Positions 14,682 through 16,960 of a DNA stretch of 16,960 nt are shown here, piece by piece; within the stretch, counting starts at the first letter, position 1; each line of letters begins with the position of its first letter. Under the pieces are notes generated by a model, which saw only the letters and a list, made by a program, of their open reading frames with translations, was not told the DNA's origin and made no database searches. The DNA is taken from positions 1-16,960 of the forward strand of contig JAJZQK010000017.1 of assembly GCA_021847625.1 (NCBI GenBank), in the 5' to 3' direction. The position numbers were made by a program, and so were the translations under genes. The DNA comes from Chloroflexota bacterium. Its GTDB lineage: Bacteria; Chloroflexota; FW602-bin22; JAMCYS01.

Positions 14682-15377
14682 TTGGACGGCGGTTGCGAAC
14701 GAATAGACAATGTTCCCTTGGCGCTTGACCGAGAGGCCGTGCTGCGCAATATCGGAGGGGCGAGCAGCAATTCCGCGGCGTTTGTGCTGGCGGAGATAGA
14801 CCGCTGGCGCCAGACGGCACAATCGCTCTTGGCGCCGCGGGTTATCTACCGGCGCCTGCCAGTGGAGCGGATCGCCAACGGCACGGTGGCGATGGCGGGC
14901 GGCTATCGCTTCCAGAGCGCGAAGCTGAGCGGACTGTTCGCTGGCGCGGAGAGCCTGGTCGTGATGGTGGGCACCATTGGCGAGGCTCTGGAAGAGGAGT
15001 CCACCCGCCTTTTCGCGGCCAACGAGTACATGGACGGCCTCATCCTGGATGCGATTGGCTCCGTGGCCGTGGAAGAGGTCTGCCAGCACGTCCGCTCTCT
15101 AGTCTGCCGAGAGATCGGCGATAGGGAAGGGCAGCGGGTGGGTCCGAGCCTCGGCCCCGGCTATCAGTACTGGGACCTTCACGACCAGCGGGTGGTCTTC
15201 GGCCTTCTGCCGGCGGCGGAGGTCGGGGTGACGCTGACGGAATCCTGCCTGATGATTCCGCGCAAGTCCGTGTCGGCGGTGGTGCCGCTGGGGAGGGAGC
15301 TGCGGGTTACCGCGGGCGAGGACGAGCCGCCCTGCCGTTTCTGCGATCGGCAGGACTGTCCCACGCGCATCCGCTGA
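14682..15377 (+). CDS. Stand-alone MetH activation-domain-like protein with Cys-rich tail
   Basis: This 231-residue protein resembles the reactivation domain of B12-dependent methionine synthase, found here without the rest of MetH. Matching features are FQSAKLSGLFAGAE with VVMVGTIG (78-100), LGPGYQYWDLHDQ (157-169) and LTESCLMIPRKSVSAVVPLG (185-204). In MetH the AdoMet-binding motif is RxxxGY; here the aligned stretch reads SLGPGY (156-161), so the Arg that holds AdoMet appears to be missing. The tail CRFCDRQDC (Cys218, Cys221, Cys226) could hold a metal or an Fe-S cluster. The start is TTG 14682, with GAGGTAGG nearby; a later start (TTG 14718) is possible. It sits before the folate methyltransferase and corrinoid genes, so a role in binding or reactivating the corrinoid protein is likely but inferred. 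Confidence 0.82.
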   Translation: MDGGCERIDNVPLALDREAVLRNIGGASSNSAAFVLAEIDRWRQTAQSLLAPRVIYRRLPVERIANGTVAMAGGYRFQSAKLSGLFAGAESLVVMVGTIGEALEEESTRLFAANEYMDGLILDAIGSVAVEEVCQHVRSLVCREIGDREGQRVGPSLGPGYQYWDLHDQRVVFGLLPAAEVGVTLTESCLMIPRKSVSAVVPLGRELRVTAGEDEPPCRFCDRQDCPTRIR

Positions 15378-15397
15378 GCGAAGTGCAAGGAGGGTCG

Positions 15398-16249
15398 ATG
15401 ACCACGATATCAAGCGAGAGCAAGACGATCGAGATTGGCCGGGGCCTGCCCACGGCCATGATCGGCGAGCGGATCAACCCGACGGGCAAGAAGAAGCTGG
15501 CCGCGGCCTTGCAGGCGGGCGATTTCGACTATATAGCCCGCGAGGCCGTGCGGCAGGTGGAAGCCGGGGCGACGGTGATCGACGTCAACGCGGGTGTGCC
15601 CGGCATCGACGAGCCCCGGGTGCTGCGCCAGGCGGTGGAGACGGTGATGAGAGTAGTGGACGTGCCGCTGAGCATCGACTCCTCGGACCCCGACGCCCTG
15701 GAGGCGGCCCTGTCCGTCTACAAGGGCAAGGCGCTGGTCAACTCGGTCACGGGCGAGGAGCGCATCCTGGCCAAGGTGCTGCCGCTCGTCAAGAAGCACG
15801 GGGCCACCGTGATCGGCCTGACCATGGACGACAGCGGCATCTCCTGCGTGGCGGAGGACCGGGTGGGGATCGCCCGGCGCATAGTCGCCGCGGCCGAGAA
15901 GTACGGCATCGCTCGCGAGGACCTCTTGATCGACTGCCTGGCGATGACGGTGAGCGCCGACCACACGGCGGCCCAGACGACCCTCGCGGCGATCAGGCGG
16001 GTAACCGAGGAGCTGGGCGTCAGCACGGTGCTGGGGGCGAGCAACGTCTCCTACGGCTTGCCGGACCGGGTGACCATCAACGCGATCTTCCTGGGCATGG
16101 CCATCGGCGCCGGCCTCACGTCGGCCATCGTCGATCCGACGGTGCCCGAGATACCCAAGGCCATCGTCACGGCAGATATGCTGGCCGGCCGCGACGAGTA
16201 CGGCATGCGTTACATTCAGCACTACCGCGCCACCCAGCAGAAGGGGTAG
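15398..16249 (+). CDS. Methyltetrahydrofolate:corrinoid methyltransferase (AcsE/MtvA-like)
   Basis: This 283-residue pterin-binding TIM barrel moves a methyl group between a corrinoid protein and tetrahydrofolate. Family landmarks are IGERINPTGKKK (22-33), DVNAG (62-66), LSIDSSDP (91-98), NSVTGE (115-120) and GASNVSYGLP (213-222). Asn216 in the last motif matches the Asn that positions N5 of methyltetrahydrofolate in AcsE. The protein lacks the dihydropteroate synthase motifs for pABA use and is not beside folate-synthesis genes. The start is ATG 15398, with AAGGAGGG 3-4 nt upstream; an in-frame TTG at 15383 precedes the ribosome site and is rejected. It lies 20 nt after the activation-like gene. 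In acetogen O-demethylases this is the component that passes the methyl group into the Wood-Ljungdahl pathway. Confidence 0.92.
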   Translation: MTTISSESKTIEIGRGLPTAMIGERINPTGKKKLAAALQAGDFDYIAREAVRQVEAGATVIDVNAGVPGIDEPRVLRQAVETVMRVVDVPLSIDSSDPDALEAALSVYKGKALVNSVTGEERILAKVLPLVKKHGATVIGLTMDDSGISCVAEDRVGIARRIVAAAEKYGIAREDLLIDCLAMTVSADHTAAQTTLAAIRRVTEELGVSTVLGASNVSYGLPDRVTINAIFLGMAIGAGLTSAIVDPTVPEIPKAIVTADMLAGRDEYGMRYIQHYRATQQKG

Positions 16250-16388
16250 GGCGCGGCGAACCAGCCAGTAGACAGAGACTGCGCGCGGGGGCCAAGGGCT
16301 CAGGCGGAAATAGGGATGCCAGCTTGCGGGGCCGCGAGCGCAAAGGAATTCTTCTCATAGGCACAATGTTAAGGAGGTAAAAGGAAGC

Positions 16389-16960
16389 GTGGCCGATCTG
16401 AAGGCGATCTACGATGCGGTGATAGCGGGCAAGGCCCCGGAGGTCAAGAGGATGACGGAGGAGGCGGTGGCCGAGGGCACCGACGCCACCAAGGTCCTGC
16501 AGGAAGCGCTCATCCCGGCGATGGCCGAGGTGGGGCGCAGGATGAAGGCGCAAGAGTTCTACGTGCCCGAGGTGCTCATCGCCGCCCGGGCGATGCAGTG
16601 GGGGCTGGGCGTCCTCAAGCCCCAGCTGGCGAGCTCCGGCCTGCAGCCGGTGGGGACGGTGGCCATCGGCACGGTGAAGAGCGACCTGCACGACATCGGC
16701 AAGAACCTGGTGGGGATGATGCTGGAGGGGGCCGGCTTCGAGGTAGTGGACCTGGGCACCGACGTCTCCCCGGAGAAGTTCGTGGCTGCCGTGAAAGAGA
16801 AGAAGGCCAACGTGATTGGGATGTCGGCCCTTCTGACCACGACGATGCCCAACATGAAGAAGACGATCGACGCCTTGAAAGAGGCGGGGGTAAGGGAGCA
16901 GGTGAAGGTGCTGGTGGGTGGCGCCCCGGTGACCCAGCGCTACGCGGACGAGATCGGGGC
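16389..16960 (+). CDS. Corrinoid (methyl-cobamide carrier) protein, 3' end beyond window
   Basis: This is a MtaC/MtvC-type methyl carrier. The 190 complete residues seen hold the N-terminal helical cap (about 1-85: VLQEALIPAMAEVGRRM, EFYVPEVLIAARAM) and most of the Rossmann B12-binding domain. The cobalt-ligand motif DLHDIGKN gives Asp99, His101 and Gly104, and MSALLTTTM (145-153) with GGAPV (177-181) are the usual cobamide contacts. Normal length is just over 200 residues, so only the last helix should be missing. The start is GTG 16389, with a perfect AGGAGGT (16372-16378) 10 nt upstream. The 139-nt gap before it shows no clear promoter or terminator. It is the central partner of the two UroD-like proteins and the folate methyltransferase. 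Confidence 0.95.
   Translation, partial: MADLKAIYDAVIAGKAPEVKRMTEEAVAEGTDATKVLQEALIPAMAEVGRRMKAQEFYVPEVLIAARAMQWGLGVLKPQLASSGLQPVGTVAIGTVKSDLHDIGKNLVGMMLEGAGFEVVDLGTDVSPEKFVAAVKEKKANVIGMSALLTTTMPNMKKTIDALKEAGVREQVKVLVGGAPVTQRYADEIG

Overview
The window is GC-rich bacterial DNA. Every supported gene is on the + strand, packed into operons with GTG and TTG starts common. No rRNA, tRNA, CRISPR array, transposase or phage gene was recognised. The mix of a pyruvate dehydrogenase/lipoate operon, corrinoid and folate methyl-transfer genes, and a Tat-type lipoprotein binding protein with a Thr/Pro/Ala-rich linker fits an uncultured Chloroflexota-like bacterium. That placement is an inference from style and gene content, not a phylogenetic result.

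Region 1 (1-510) is the 3' part of a class II aldolase/adducin-family gene, closed by a clear hairpin. Region 2 (569-9180) is a long metabolic block. A sigma70-like promoter and a 217-nt structured leader precede a thioredoxin-reductase-like flavoprotein. A PduO-type cobalamin adenosyltransferase, pyruvate dehydrogenase E1 alpha, E1 beta and E2 follow. After a 271-nt gap holding an inverted-repeat element come a degenerate E2-like protein, lipoyl synthase (lipA), octanoyltransferase (lipB) and a DJ-1/PfpI protein. LipB and LipA would make the lipoyl cofactor carried by E2 (Lys43). E3 (dihydrolipoamide dehydrogenase) is not in the window. The E2-like protein is notable: it has Ser where the lipoyl Lys should be, no subunit-binding domain, and Gln in place of the catalytic His, yet its frame is intact.

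Region 3 (9181-9634) is a hairpin-rich intergenic stretch that ends in a good promoter and a palindromic candidate operator in front of a GntR/FCD regulator. Region 4 (9635-16960) looks like a corrinoid-dependent methyl-transfer locus: regulator, UroD-superfamily protein, family 5 solute-binding lipoprotein without a visible permease, second UroD-superfamily protein, stand-alone MetH-activation-domain-like protein, methyltetrahydrofolate:corrinoid methyltransferase, and a corrinoid protein cut by the window end. The last components resemble the three-part organisation of acetogen O-demethylases (UroD-family methyltransferase I, corrinoid protein, folate methyltransferase). The methyl donor cannot be read from the sequence. 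This locus and the degenerate E2 are the best candidates for undescribed biology here.
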